From positions 7,750,001-7,814,000 of the forward strand of contig NZ_CP104174.1 of NCBI RefSeq assembly GCF_025200925.1: DNA of 64,000 nt. Direction: 5' to 3'. Each line of letters starts with the position of its first letter. Within the stretch, counting starts at the first letter, position 1. Under the pieces are notes generated by a model. That model saw only the letters and a list, made by a program, of their open reading frames with translations. It did not search any database and was not told the origin of the DNA. Made by a program: the position numbers and the translations under genes. This DNA comes from Bradyrhizobium sp. CB1015. GTDB lineage: Bacteria > Pseudomonadota > Alphaproteobacteria > Rhizobiales > Xanthobacteraceae. Below are positions 45,143-53,657 of the stretch, one piece after another.

Positions 45143-45850
45143 TTGCACAGATCGATCGAACTCAGACCTTTTGCAAAGCTCGGCGGCGCCGATCACGGCT
45201 GGCTCAAGGCCAAGCATCATTTCTCTTTCGCCAGCCATTATGACCCGAACAACATGGGACACGGTGCGCTGCGGGTGTGGAACGACGACGAGATCGCGCC
45301 CAACACCGGCTTTCCCGCCCATCCTCATGCCAACATGGAGATCATCACCTATGTGCGCGAGGGCGCGATCACCCATCAGGACAGCCTCGGCAACGAGGGC
45401 CGCACTGAAGCGGGCGACGTGCAGGTCATGAGCGCCGGCAGCGGCATCCGCCACTCCGAGTACAATCTCGAGCCGACCAGGACGCGGATCTTCCAGATCT
45501 GGATCGAGCCGACGATGCGCGGCGGCCAGCCGACCTGGGGCTCGAAGCCTTTCCCGAAGGCCGACCGCTCCGGCAAGTTCGCGACCATCGCGAGCGGCTT
45601 TGCGAACGATGCGGACGCGCTGCCGATCCGCGCCGATGCGCGGGTGCTCGCCACCACGCTGAAAGCGGGCGAGAGCGCGGAGTATGAGCCGCAGACGTCG
45701 CGGCATCTTTACCTGGTGCCGGCGGCAGGCGCCGTCGAGATCAACGGCGTCCGCGTCAATGCCCGCGACGGCGCCGCGATCCGCGACGAGGCCAGGCTGA
45801 AGATCACGGCGCTGGAAGATTCCGAGCTCGTGCTCGTCGACGCGGCGTGA
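45143..45850 (+). CDS. Pirin-family protein (quercetinase-like cupin)
   Basis: This is a two-cupin metalloprotein of about 235 residues; bacterial pirins cleave flavonoids such as quercetin. The start is doubtful. No ATG lies at the family start (IELRPFAKLGGADHGW), and the nearest in-frame initiation codon is TTG at 45143, with CAGGGAA just before it. An ATG at 44993 would overlap the LysR gene and the operator. The metal-binding His residues are in GFPAHPHANMEIITY and SGIRHSEYN. Repeated GALRVWNDDE and FQIWIEPT segments are characteristic. wrbA follows after a repeat element. Confidence 0.85.
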   Translation: MHRSIELRPFAKLGGADHGWLKAKHHFSFASHYDPNNMGHGALRVWNDDEIAPNTGFPAHPHANMEIITYVREGAITHQDSLGNEGRTEAGDVQVMSAGSGIRHSEYNLEPTRTRIFQIWIEPTMRGGQPTWGSKPFPKADRSGKFATIASGFANDADALPIRADARVLATTLKAGESAEYEPQTSRHLYLVPAAGAVEINGVRVNARDGAAIRDEARLKITALEDSELVLVDAA

Positions 45851-45860
45851 CGCCTCTCTC

Positions 45861-45982
45861 CGTCATGGCCGGGCTTGTCCCGGCCATCCACGCCTCTCCA
45901 CGCGCCGACAAGAACGTGGATGCCCGGGCATAGGCGAGCGGAAGCGACGCCGTTCTTCGAACGGCTATGCCCGGGCATGACG
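45861..45982. repeat. Inverted-repeat element (CGTCATGGCCGGG family) between pirin and wrbA
   Basis: The left part CGTCATGGCCGGGCTTGTCC and its continuation are identical over 34 bases to the element at 29341. The right part ends TGCCCGGGCATGACG. The inner part differs: it includes a duplicated GCCCGGGCAT segment and a CCGTTCTTCGAACGG palindrome. Confidence 0.85.
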
Positions 45983-46023
45983 ATCCCGTTAACCATCAGA
46001 TCTAAATCCAACGGAGACCACCC

Positions 46024-46623
46024 ATGACCAAAGTTCTCGTCCTGTATTATTCCGCCTATGGCCACATCGAGGCGATGGCCAACGCCGTCGCCGAAGGCGC
46101 GCGCGAGGCCGGCGCGACCGTCGACATCAAGCGCGTGCCCGAGCTGGTGCCGGCCGAGGTCGCGAAAGCCTCGCATTACAAGCTCGACCAGGCCGCGCCG
46201 GTCGCCAAAATCCAGGACCTCGCCAATTACGACGCGATCATCGTCGGCACCGGCACCCGCTTCGGCCGCATGGCCTCGCAGATGGCGAACTTCCTCGACC
46301 AGGCCGGCGGCCTCTGGGCCAAGGGCGCGCTGCACGGCAAGGTCGGCGGCGCCTTCACGTCCAGCGCGACCCAGCACGGCGGCCAGGAGACCACACTGTT
46401 CTCGATCATCACCAACTTGCTGCATTTCGGCATGGTCGTGGTCGGCATGAACTACGGCTTTGCCGGCCAGATGAAGCTCGACGAGGTCACCGGCGGTGCG
46501 CCCTATGGCGCCACCACGATCACCGGCGGCGACGGCAGCCGCCAGCCCAGCGCCAACGAGCTCGCCGGCGCGCGCTATCAGGGCCGCCAGATCGCGGAGA
46601 CCGCCAAAAAGCTGCATGGCTGA
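46024..46623 (+). CDS. wrbA: NAD(P)H:quinone oxidoreductase, type IV
   Basis: WrbA is an FMN-dependent two-electron quinone reductase that avoids semiquinone radicals. The 199-residue flavodoxin-like protein has the FMN phosphate loop [13 protein letters not shown] (residues 6-18), [31 protein letters not shown] and GMNYGFAGQ, all WrbA-specific. GGAGACCACCC precedes the ATG. It shares direction with the pirin gene, with an inverted-repeat element in the 173-base gap, and likely shares LysR control. Confidence 0.95.
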   Translation: MTKVLVLYYSAYGHIEAMANAVAEGAREAGATVDIKRVPELVPAEVAKASHYKLDQAAPVAKIQDLANYDAIIVGTGTRFGRMASQMANFLDQAGGLWAKGALHGKVGGAFTSSATQHGGQETTLFSIITNLLHFGMVVVGMNYGFAGQMKLDEVTGGAPYGATTITGGDGSRQPSANELAGARYQGRQIAETAKKLHG

Positions 46624-46671
46624 TGCGACCCGGGCGGCATTCTCATTCGGGAATGCCGCTTCAATCCAGGA

Positions 46672-47556
46672 TTAAGTCTGCGTGACGTCGGCGTGAGGCC
46701 GAGCCGATTCCGTCGGCACAGGTGCGGGCGCCGTCGAAAGCCACCAGCCCTCGCCGGCAAACCAGCATGTCTCGTCGGGAGCGCCCTCTCTTCGCAACGA
46801 CTGGACCCCGTCCCAGCCTCTTGCGAACGCCTCGCCCAATCGCCGGCCGGCCTCGGCATCCTGCAAGCCCGCGCAGCCGATGAATTGGGCGCGGCTGAGG
46901 AATTTCGCGGGCCAGACCGCACCGTCGTCAGGCCGGGTGATCATCAACATGCCGCCGAGCATGCCTTCGGGCGCCAACGGAAACACCAGCCGCCCGCCGG
47001 GCCGCAGCACATCGAGCCATTCCGCCGCCGGCTGCGCCGCGCCCGCGCAGACATAGATCACGTCGGCCGCCGGCAGATCCGCCGCGATGCCCGAGCGTCC
47101 GCGCACGTCCACATGGGCGATGTTCTTCAGATTGTCGCGCGCAAGTCCTGCCAGACGCTCGTCGATCTCATAGGCGTGAACGCGGCTGCTGGGACCGACG
47201 AGATGCGCGAGAATCGCGGTGTAATAGCCGCTGCCGGCGCCGATCTGGACCACGGTCTCGCCTTCCTTCACGGCGCAGCCGCTGAGCCAATAAGCGTGCG
47301 CGCCGGGCATGCCGATGTTGAGACCGCGCGAGCTATCGAGCGCCAACAGCGCGTTCTGGTAGATGAAGGCAGGATCGTCGTCGGGCGTCACGACATAGGG
47401 ATGGCCGCCGAGACAGATCGACCATGGCCCGGGCCCGACGAACGGCTCGCGCCTGACGGTCCGAAAAGCCTGCTCGAGGCGAGGGTCCGCGGCCTTCGCC
47501 GCCGCGCAAATCAACTGCGCATAGAATGCACGATACTTTGCCGAACGGTCTTCCAT
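46672..47556 (-). CDS. Protein-L-isoaspartate O-methyltransferase-like SAM methyltransferase
   Basis: From ATG 47556 (MEDRSAKYRAFYAQLICAAA), with CCGGAGGCGAC upstream, the protein has 294 residues. It resembles PIMT (Pcm): TVVQIGAGSGYYTAILAHLV is the SAM-binding motif I, AYEIDERLAGLARDNL is motif post-I, and DVLRPGGRLVFPLAPEG is motif III. It is longer at the C-terminus than classical Pcm. Relatives with this extension are annotated only as PIMT-like. It may not repair isoaspartate. It is convergent with wrbA. Confidence 0.85.
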   Translation of the reverse strand: MEDRSAKYRAFYAQLICAAAKAADPRLEQAFRTVRREPFVGPGPWSICLGGHPYVVTPDDDPAFIYQNALLALDSSRGLNIGMPGAHAYWLSGCAVKEGETVVQIGAGSGYYTAILAHLVGPSSRVHAYEIDERLAGLARDNLKNIAHVDVRGRSGIAADLPAADVIYVCAGAAQPAAEWLDVLRPGGRLVFPLAPEGMLGGMLMITRPDDGAVWPAKFLSRAQFIGCAGLQDAEAGRRLGEAFARGWDGVQSLRREGAPDETCWFAGEGWWLSTAPAPVPTESARPHADVTQT

Positions 47557-47658
47557 GTCGCCTCCGGGGAACGGAAGCGACGATAACACAACGCGGGCGA
47601 TCATCGGAAGGCTTGCGCAATCGCGGCCCTTGTGACGGCGCGGTGACGTGGCCACGCC

Positions 47659-48153
47659 TCAACTCCGTTCCGCTTTCTTCCTGACGAGGTCCTTGCCGAT
47701 CGGCCGCACGGGTTCGCTCCGCAGCACCAGCGAGGTCGTCACAGCGCCAAAGCCGGCAATGCGATCCACGATGGTCTCGAGATCCTCGGGCGCGGGAACG
47801 AGCACCTTGAGCACGAAACAGTCATCGCCCGTGACGCGATGGACTTCGATGATGTGAGGGATTTCGCTGAACCGCTTGAGGCAGGTCTTGATGTGCTCGT
47901 GCGAGGTGCGCAGGCGCACCAGCGCCATCAGGCCGAGCCCGAGGGCGCGCGGGTTGATGCGGGCGCCGTAGCCCTCGATGATGCCGGCTTCCTCGAGCCG
48001 CTTGACGCGCTCGGACACGGCCGGCTGGGACAGCCCGACGGAACGGCCGAGCTCGGACAACGGCACGCGCGCATTGGCCTGCAGCGCCTCGAGGATCTTC
48101 AAATCCTTGGCATCGATGCTCCCGAAGCGATCTCCGTTCCACCTTGAGATCAT
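47659..48153 (-). CDS. Lrp/AsnC-family transcriptional regulator
   Basis: The 164-residue regulator starts at ATG 48153 (MISRWNGDRFGSIDAKDLKI). The HTH is ARVPLSELGRSVGLSQPAVS followed by ERVKRLEEAGIIEGYGARIN, and the RAM ligand domain has EIPHIIEVHRVTGDDCFVLK. An upstream in-frame ATG (48297) crosses into the divergent hydrolase gene and is rejected. The regulator is divergent from the RBBP9-type hydrolase gene (start 48247), with a 93-base gap, and may regulate it and itself. Confidence 0.9.
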   Translation of the reverse strand: MISRWNGDRFGSIDAKDLKILEALQANARVPLSELGRSVGLSQPAVSERVKRLEEAGIIEGYGARINPRALGLGLMALVRLRTSHEHIKTCLKRFSEIPHIIEVHRVTGDDCFVLKVLVPAPEDLETIVDRIAGFGAVTTSLVLRSEPVRPIGKDLVRKKAERS

Positions 48154-48246
48154 CGGCAGATGGTCGATTTCGCCGATGACTTGCCATGTGATGCAGGACC
48201 GCGATCGGTCACACTGCGGCGTAACCTCAGATATCACGGGACGTTC

Positions 48247-48786
48247 ATGCACGACATCATCACATTGCCCGGGCTCGGCGGCTCCGGAGATACCCACTGG
48301 CAGACGCTATGGGAGCGCGCTGATGCGCGCTTCACGCGATTCCAGCCGGCGAGCTGGGACCAGCCGGAGCTCGACGACTGGGAGCAAGCCCTGGAGCACG
48401 CGGTCGCGCGCTGCGCCAGGCCGCCCGTCCTGGTCGCACACAGCCTCGCCTGCCTACTGGTGGCGCACTGGGCCGCGCGCTTCCCTTCCGCGATTGCGGG
48501 CGCCTTTCTCGTCGCAGTGCCCGATCCGGATGGCGGCCATTTTCCCGCGGAAGCTGTGGCGTTCAAGCCGGTCCCCCGCCGCGCGTTGCGCTTTCCCGCG
48601 CTGATCATCGCGAGCACGAATGATCCATATGGAGCGCTCGAGATGACACGGCGGCGGGCGCAGGACTGGCAGTCCGGCCTGGTCGTGCCGGGCGCGCTCG
48701 GCCACATCAATGCCGCGAGCGGGCTCGGCGACTGGCCGCAAGGACGCGCGTTGCTGGATGCCTTCCGCGCGGGCCTTCCGAGATGA
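48247..48786 (+). CDS. RBBP9/YdeN-family alpha/beta hydrolase
   Basis: From ATG 48247 (MHDIITLPGLGGSGDTHWQT) the protein has 179 residues. The RBBP9 fold marks are LPGLGGSGDTHWQTLWE, VLVAHSLACLLVAHWA (nucleophile Ser), AVPDPDGG and ASTNDPYGALEM (acid), and GHINAASGLGDWPQG (catalytic His). Substrate is unknown; bacterial members are small serine hydrolases. The ATG at 48160 would overlap the divergent regulator, so the shorter start is preferred. Confidence 0.87.
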   Translation: MHDIITLPGLGGSGDTHWQTLWERADARFTRFQPASWDQPELDDWEQALEHAVARCARPPVLVAHSLACLLVAHWAARFPSAIAGAFLVAVPDPDGGHFPAEAVAFKPVPRRALRFPALIIASTNDPYGALEMTRRRAQDWQSGLVVPGALGHINAASGLGDWPQGRALLDAFRAGLPR

Positions 48787-48807
48787 TGGCGAAGCAGACG
48801 GCGCCGG

Positions 48808-49953
48808 TCAGCGCGCGCCCTTGCCCATCGCCTGCGCGGCGAAGGCAGCGAGCCTGGGGTAGCGGCGCAGGCCCTGCGCGGCGTGATCGCGCCAGGCATA
48901 GGGCAGAGCGCGCCAGGACAGCGCGACGCTGACGTCGGTCAGCGGCACCCTCTCGGCGCCGAAGCGGCGCTTGTAAGCCTGATTGCCGATGCTGAGGTCG
49001 AAACGGCGCACGCCCTGTGCATGCAGCGCGGCCATGGTGCGCTCGGTAACGAGCAGGCCCGGCGAGCAGCTCGACCATTGATCGCCGGCATGGCTGATGC
49101 GCAGCAGGAAATAGGTCGCGCCATGCTTGATGCCGAGCGCGGTGGCAACGACGCCTTCGTCGCATACCAGTGCCGAGACCATGGCATGACCTTCCGCGAC
49201 GCCCCGGCGGACGACCTCGCGATAGAATCGCGCATGGCTCTCGTCGTTGAGAACGAACGGCGAGCCGAGCTTTCGCATGCGGGCCTGCTGCTGGACATCC
49301 ATCACGTCGAGCAGCTCGTGCGCACGCGCGGCATCGGCGGCGACCTCGAACCGCGCACCGGCATGGCGGCTGAAGACCCGCCAGCAGCGCGGCATCTGCA
49401 GGCGCTTGATCGCGGCCTGATAGCCGTCATAGGCGTCGCCCATCACCACCAGATTGCCGTTGAGCGAGGAGGATCCGATCCGGCCGAGCGCGACCAGCGG
49501 GTTCGGCTTGCCGCCGACCTCTGCCGGCATCTTCTTCAGGCGGAGCAGATCGAGGCGATCGGGCAGCGCACGCAACGCGCCGATCAGCGCTGTGTTGATC
49601 GCGTCCGCCGTTCCTCCATCCAAAGCGGCATCGCGCGCCAGGATCGGTGCGTTGTTGTCGGAGACGCCGAGGTCCGCGAATTCGACGATGCGGATGCCGC
49701 GCCTGACATGGCTGATCATCGGCACCACCGCGATGTCCTTGCCGGTGGCAGCATCGGAGATCACGGCGATCAGCGGAGCGACGTCGTGAAAGGCCTCGTA
49801 CCAGGCGCCGAGCCAGTCGGCATGCTGGAACGCGGTGCGTTGCCCGGCGCTCAGACGCGAGGCCGCGTGCCGCCAATCACGCAGGACATCGACCGCGATG
49901 GCGGACGCGCTGGATGCAACATCGTCGGGCTGCTCAACGCTGAGGAAGGTCAT
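48808..49953 (-). CDS. FemAB/CelD-like GNAT acetyltransferase
   Basis: This protein of 381 residues is related to the BcsL/CelD-type acyltransferases found in exopolysaccharide loci. The start ATG at 49953 (MTFLSVEQPDDVAS) overlaps the ligase stop by four bases (ATGA). Features are FQHADWLGAWYEAFHDVAPL at the N-terminus and the GNAT core SALVCDEGVVATALGIKHGA, YFLLRISHAGDQWSSCSPGL and RFDLSIGNQAYKRRFGA. This is the usual set for polysaccharide-linked acyl transfer. It probably adds an acetyl or amino-acyl group to the sugar chain. Confidence 0.85.
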   Translation of the reverse strand: MTFLSVEQPDDVASSASAIAVDVLRDWRHAASRLSAGQRTAFQHADWLGAWYEAFHDVAPLIAVISDAATGKDIAVVPMISHVRRGIRIVEFADLGVSDNNAPILARDAALDGGTADAINTALIGALRALPDRLDLLRLKKMPAEVGGKPNPLVALGRIGSSSLNGNLVVMGDAYDGYQAAIKRLQMPRCWRVFSRHAGARFEVAADAARAHELLDVMDVQQQARMRKLGSPFVLNDESHARFYREVVRRGVAEGHAMVSALVCDEGVVATALGIKHGATYFLLRISHAGDQWSSCSPGLLVTERTMAALHAQGVRRFDLSIGNQAYKRRFGAERVPLTDVSVALSWRALPYAWRDHAAQGLRRYPRLAAFAAQAMGKGAR

Positions 49954-51302
49954 CCGCGGGGCCCGATCTGCTCGACGCATTGGAACCTCGCCAGGAAGTG
50001 CAGGCCGGCCACGGATAGCGCGAACATGAACCAAATCGGATTCTGCCGTTCGAGCAGGAAGGTCTCGGTGGCGCCGTAATACAGGCCGAACAGCCAGACG
50101 GTCAGGAACAGCTTGGCCAGTGCGCCACTGCGGCTGTGAGCCTGCGCCGTCTGGAAATTGCCGAGCGGGGCGAGCACGAAGACTGCGATCACCAGCAGCA
50201 GCCCCGGAAGACCGATGGTGACCGCGAGATCGAGGTAGCTGTTGTGGCTGTGCGCCGCCGATGTCGCCCATTCGGCGCCCTGGGCAGTGGCCCGCGCACT
50301 CACGTCGTCCCAGAACGCCGCATAGCCGTGGCCGATGATCGGCTTCTCGGCGACGGCCGCGAGCGCGAAGTCCCAGATCGCGGACCGGCCGGTGAACGTG
50401 GGATCGAGCGGAAGCAGCCGCGTCATCGCCGCGAGCACAGGGCTGACGACACTGCCGACGGTCAACAGGTTCATCGCAACCAGCGGCACGAAGCAAATGA
50501 TCCGCTTCAGCCAGAGGCTTGGGGTGACGTAGACCAGTGATGCGAGCGCGTAGATCGCAAGGCACAGCACCGACGACGTCTTGCCGCCGGTGAAGATCAG
50601 GAAGGTGCCGGCCAGCACGGCGATCGCAGGCCCCATCACGAACGAGCCCACCGCGGACAGGTAGATGCCGACATAGACCAGGATGGTCATTACCGCCGAG
50701 GCGATGTTCTTGTGGCCGAAGCTGCCGCGCCAGTCGCCGGCGAGCTGTGGCTCGGTGACGTCGAGCGCGGTGTGGATCGCATATTGCGGCGCGAGGAAGA
50801 CGCCGAGATAGCAGAGCGCGAGCAGCACGAGCGCGGAGGCACCGAGGCAAAAGTTGAAGCTGCGCTGCGTCGGCGGCAGCAACGGCAACACGACGGCGAG
50901 CGACGTCACGCTGACTGCGAGCACGAATCGCTGCATCGAAACGCCGCGGCTCTCGGAGAAGACGATGTTGATCACGAGCCAGCCCAGCAGGCAGAGATGC
51001 AGCGGCGTCACCAGGCTCTTCAGCGCGGGCGCATCCGTGGCAGCGACACACAGCATTGCCACCGCAGCCAGAACACCCCAGGCGATATAGGTCAGCGCCA
51101 TTCGTCCGCCGACGATCATGGTGACGTCGGGATTGCGCAGGTCCGGGAACGGATCGAGCGTCACCAGCACCAGCAGCAGCGCCCCGACCGCGACGAGGCA
51201 GCGCGCCAGCGGCACGGCATCGAGACCTGCAAGGCGATCGCGCAGGATATGGCCCAACGATCGGGCCTCGACGTCGGTCATGTCTGCGGCGCTGCGGTCC
51301 AT
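49950..51302 (-). CDS. O-antigen ligase / polysaccharide polymerase family membrane protein
   Basis: This 450-residue protein with about eleven hydrophobic helices belongs to the Wzy_C family, like ExoQ. It carries the Wzy_C motif AAHSHNSYLDLAVTIGLPGL near residue 360, and a large periplasmic loop with GHKNIASAVMT, FTGRSAIWDFALAAVAEKPI and IIGHGYAAFW. The start at 51302 (MDRSAADMTDVEA) or the ATG seven codons later is possible. It is transcribed after the glycosyltransferase (three-base gap) and overlaps the acetyltransferase, so these three genes form one operon. Confidence 0.88.
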   Translation of the reverse strand: MDRSAADMTDVEARSLGHILRDRLAGLDAVPLARCLVAVGALLLVLVTLDPFPDLRNPDVTMIVGGRMALTYIAWGVLAAVAMLCVAATDAPALKSLVTPLHLCLLGWLVINIVFSESRGVSMQRFVLAVSVTSLAVVLPLLPPTQRSFNFCLGASALVLLALCYLGVFLAPQYAIHTALDVTEPQLAGDWRGSFGHKNIASAVMTILVYVGIYLSAVGSFVMGPAIAVLAGTFLIFTGGKTSSVLCLAIYALASLVYVTPSLWLKRIICFVPLVAMNLLTVGSVVSPVLAAMTRLLPLDPTFTGRSAIWDFALAAVAEKPIIGHGYAAFWDDVSARATAQGAEWATSAAHSHNSYLDLAVTIGLPGLLLVIAVFVLAPLGNFQTAQAHSRSGALAKLFLTVWLFGLYYGATETFLLERQNPIWFMFALSVAGLHFLARFQCVEQIGPRG

Positions 51303-51305
51303 GGC

Positions 51306-52373
51306 TCAAGACATCTGGTGACGCCGGTGAAGCTTCCGGTCGCGGCCCAACCCTTCCGGGGCTTCGTCAACGGGCCTTGCGGAGGTCTGCGACACTGCGG
51401 GCTTTCGCATGATGCTCAGCGCGATTTCGTAATATTGCAGCGCCCGTTGCTCCAGCGTGAGATTGTCCAGGATGTAGCCGCGCGGATCGAACCCGCCCGC
51501 GGTGCACCCAGCCCAGAACCTGTCCCAGCCCGCCTCGAAGCCGGCGATGTCGGTGAACTTGACGCCGCAGCGTTCGTCCCAGTACGGCACCGACGACACC
51601 GGCGCGAACTGCACGCGGTGCGGATAATAATCGGGGTCGCGCCATGGCCCGCCCGGATCCCAGGCAAACACCGGCACGCTGCAGGACAGGGCCTGTTGAT
51701 AGGCGATGCCCTGGCTCTCGCTCTGGCACAGGAAGACCATCGCGCGCGAACGCGCGAGCGCAGCCTGATAATCCGCTTCCTTGTAGCTGCCGTACCGCAG
51801 CTCCGTGAACGAGCGGCCTTCCTTGATGAGCCGGGCGCGCACGGGCTCGATCATCTCCGGCGCGTAGCGCTCGCGGTCCCAGTGCACCTTGTCGTAGATC
51901 AGGACATCAACGGTCTTTCGGGCTTGAGCCGATGGCGCCCAGAGATCCGTGTCGATGCCGACAGGCCAGGCCTCGGTCTCGGGCCAATATGGCCGGTACA
52001 TGTCGACGTACCAGGGACCGGGCACCACGACCTTCTTCACCGGCAGACGCTTGAACAAGTCGGGGTCGTCGAGCGGATGATTGTGGGCGGCAACACCGAG
52101 CAGGATCGGGTTCTTCCACGCGAACTTGTCGAGCAGGAAGGTGCGGCCGACGATGCAGGCGAGCTCGTCGGGATGTTGCGCGATGTAACCGTAATCGTTG
52201 ACGCGATAGCGAATGCCGAGCCGGTCGAGCCCCGCACAGAGATTGAGGAACACGCGCAGCTGGCCGCTCATGCGCGGCTCGCCGAGCAGCAACCGGCGGG
52301 CGATGCGCCGCAGATGCCGGTCGCCGGTAAACCAGCGGTCGTCCTTGTCCTCATAGAAGAGGTTCAGGATCAT
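51306..52373 (-). CDS. Glycosyltransferase (GT4/GT-B type)
   Basis: This is a 355-residue GT-B glycosyltransferase. The start at ATG 52373 (MILNLFYEDKDDRWFTGDRH) is favoured over ATG 52448. The C-terminal domain shows DYQAALARSRAMVFLCQSES and GIAYQQALSCSVPVFAWDPG, the donor-binding E-x7-E-like region of retaining enzymes. The N-terminal domain (IRYRVNDYGYIAQHPDELAC) is less conserved. Donor and acceptor are unknown. It heads the three-gene ligase operon. Confidence 0.82.
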   Translation of the reverse strand: MILNLFYEDKDDRWFTGDRHLRRIARRLLLGEPRMSGQLRVFLNLCAGLDRLGIRYRVNDYGYIAQHPDELACIVGRTFLLDKFAWKNPILLGVAAHNHPLDDPDLFKRLPVKKVVVPGPWYVDMYRPYWPETEAWPVGIDTDLWAPSAQARKTVDVLIYDKVHWDRERYAPEMIEPVRARLIKEGRSFTELRYGSYKEADYQAALARSRAMVFLCQSESQGIAYQQALSCSVPVFAWDPGGPWRDPDYYPHRVQFAPVSSVPYWDERCGVKFTDIAGFEAGWDRFWAGCTAGGFDPRGYILDNLTLEQRALQYYEIALSIMRKPAVSQTSARPVDEAPEGLGRDRKLHRRHQMS

Positions 52374-52660
52374 CGCATCGGGGTCGTGTTCGAACGTGTT
52401 TGCGGGCACTGGATTCCATCCGCGGCAGTCCGATGCGCATTCTCGCACGGGGCCGTCTGCCGCACTCTTCGAAATTTACCACAGGCTTAATGCCAGCGAC
52501 TTAACGTTATTCTACGAAACCGGCGGCACACGGGCCTTCTCGGCAACGGGTTCGAGCGCAATGCGGGTATCATCCGCGGGCGCCGGGCTTGGCGATCGCA
52601 AGCGTTCCCCAGCGCGGCACATCGGTCCTGGTTAACAGATCATTAAAGGCGAGCCGTGGC

Positions 52661-53647
52661 GTGATCACCGCCGAAGAGGTTCTCGAACTGCCAGCCGCCT
52701 CCCGCGCGGCAGTGCCCGCGCGCTTGCCGCTTCAGGTCGGCTCGACCACATCGGTATCCGTCGTCATTCCCGCCAAGAACGTTGCGGCCTATGTCGGCGA
52801 AACGCTTGCCAGCGCACTGGCGCAACGCGAGGTGACCGAGGTGATCGTCGTGGACGACGGCTCGGCCGACGAAACCGCAGCAATCGTGCGGGGCGTGCGT
52901 GACCCGCGGCTGCGCCTGATCCGCAACGATTCCGCCGGCGTATCGGCCGCGCGCAACCTCGGCGCGCGACAGGCAAGCGGCGAGTGGCTGCTCTTCCTCG
53001 ATGCCGACGATCGCCTGCGCCCCGGCGCGGTGGCGGCGCTGCTCGCTGCAGCGCGCGGCGCGCCGCGCGCCGTTCTCGTCTATGGCGACTACAACACGAT
53101 CGACAGCGAAGGCCGCCAGATCGGCCGGCGTGGCCTCTTGAAGGGGCGCCGGAAGCCGTCCGGCGACGTGCTGACGCGGCTCGCCGCCGGCAATTTCATC
53201 GTCAATGGCGGCATCGCGCTCGCACGCGCCGAAGCTTTCCGTGCCATCGGCGGCTTCGATACGTCCCTCAGATATTGCGAGGACTGGCATTGCTGGTGCC
53301 GCCTCGCTGCGATCGGCGAGTTCGAGTTCGCGCCGGAGCTGCTGCTCGATTATCGTCTTCACACCGCCAACACCATGAACGCCGCGGTCCGGACGCCAAA
53401 GGACTTCTTCCCGGCCATTGCGCGGGTGTTCGATGATGGATTGATCCTGGCGCGATTGCCCGGGCGCATGACGGCCGGGCTGCGCCTCGCCGCCGAGATT
53501 CATCTCGTCACCTACTCAGCGATGCAGGCGGTCCGGTTCGGCAGGTATCGCCAAGCGTTCGCTTATCTCGCGATGATCGGCCGGCGGTCGCTCAGATCGC
53601 TGCCACGCTCGACAATCCGGGTCGCCCTCGCTCGCTTCGGCATCTAG
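52661..53647 (+). CDS. Family 2 glycosyltransferase
   Basis: A GT-A enzyme of about 328 residues. The start is uncertain: GTG at 52661 (AAAGGCGAG upstream) is preferred; TTG at 52589 would add 24 residues encoded by AT-rich sequence. Motifs are VSVVIPAKNVAAYVGETLAS, VIVVDDGSADET, LFLDADDRLRPGA, and a GGFDTSLRYCEDWHCWCRLA acceptor loop. It is the plus-strand neighbour of a minus-strand operon and convergent with the next glycosyltransferase. The product is probably an extracellular or capsular chain sugar. Confidence 0.85.
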   Translation: MITAEEVLELPAASRAAVPARLPLQVGSTTSVSVVIPAKNVAAYVGETLASALAQREVTEVIVVDDGSADETAAIVRGVRDPRLRLIRNDSAGVSAARNLGARQASGEWLLFLDADDRLRPGAVAALLAAARGAPRAVLVYGDYNTIDSEGRQIGRRGLLKGRRKPSGDVLTRLAAGNFIVNGGIALARAEAFRAIGGFDTSLRYCEDWHCWCRLAAIGEFEFAPELLLDYRLHTANTMNAAVRTPKDFFPAIARVFDDGLILARLPGRMTAGLRLAAEIHLVTYSAMQAVRFGRYRQAFAYLAMIGRRSLRSLPRSTIRVALARFGI

Positions 53648-53657
53648 TTCCGCCGCG

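Noticed and set aside
46631..46657. A hairpin GCGGCATTC...GGAATGCCGC after wrbA as terminator
   Set aside because: The stem is good but no T-run follows on either strand, so it is not called a terminator.
48808..51309. One 833-residue open frame on the minus strand covering the acetyltransferase and the ligase region
   Set aside because: Its first 450 residues read a different frame of the ligase gene; only the part from 49953 down is a real gene, with its own ATG.
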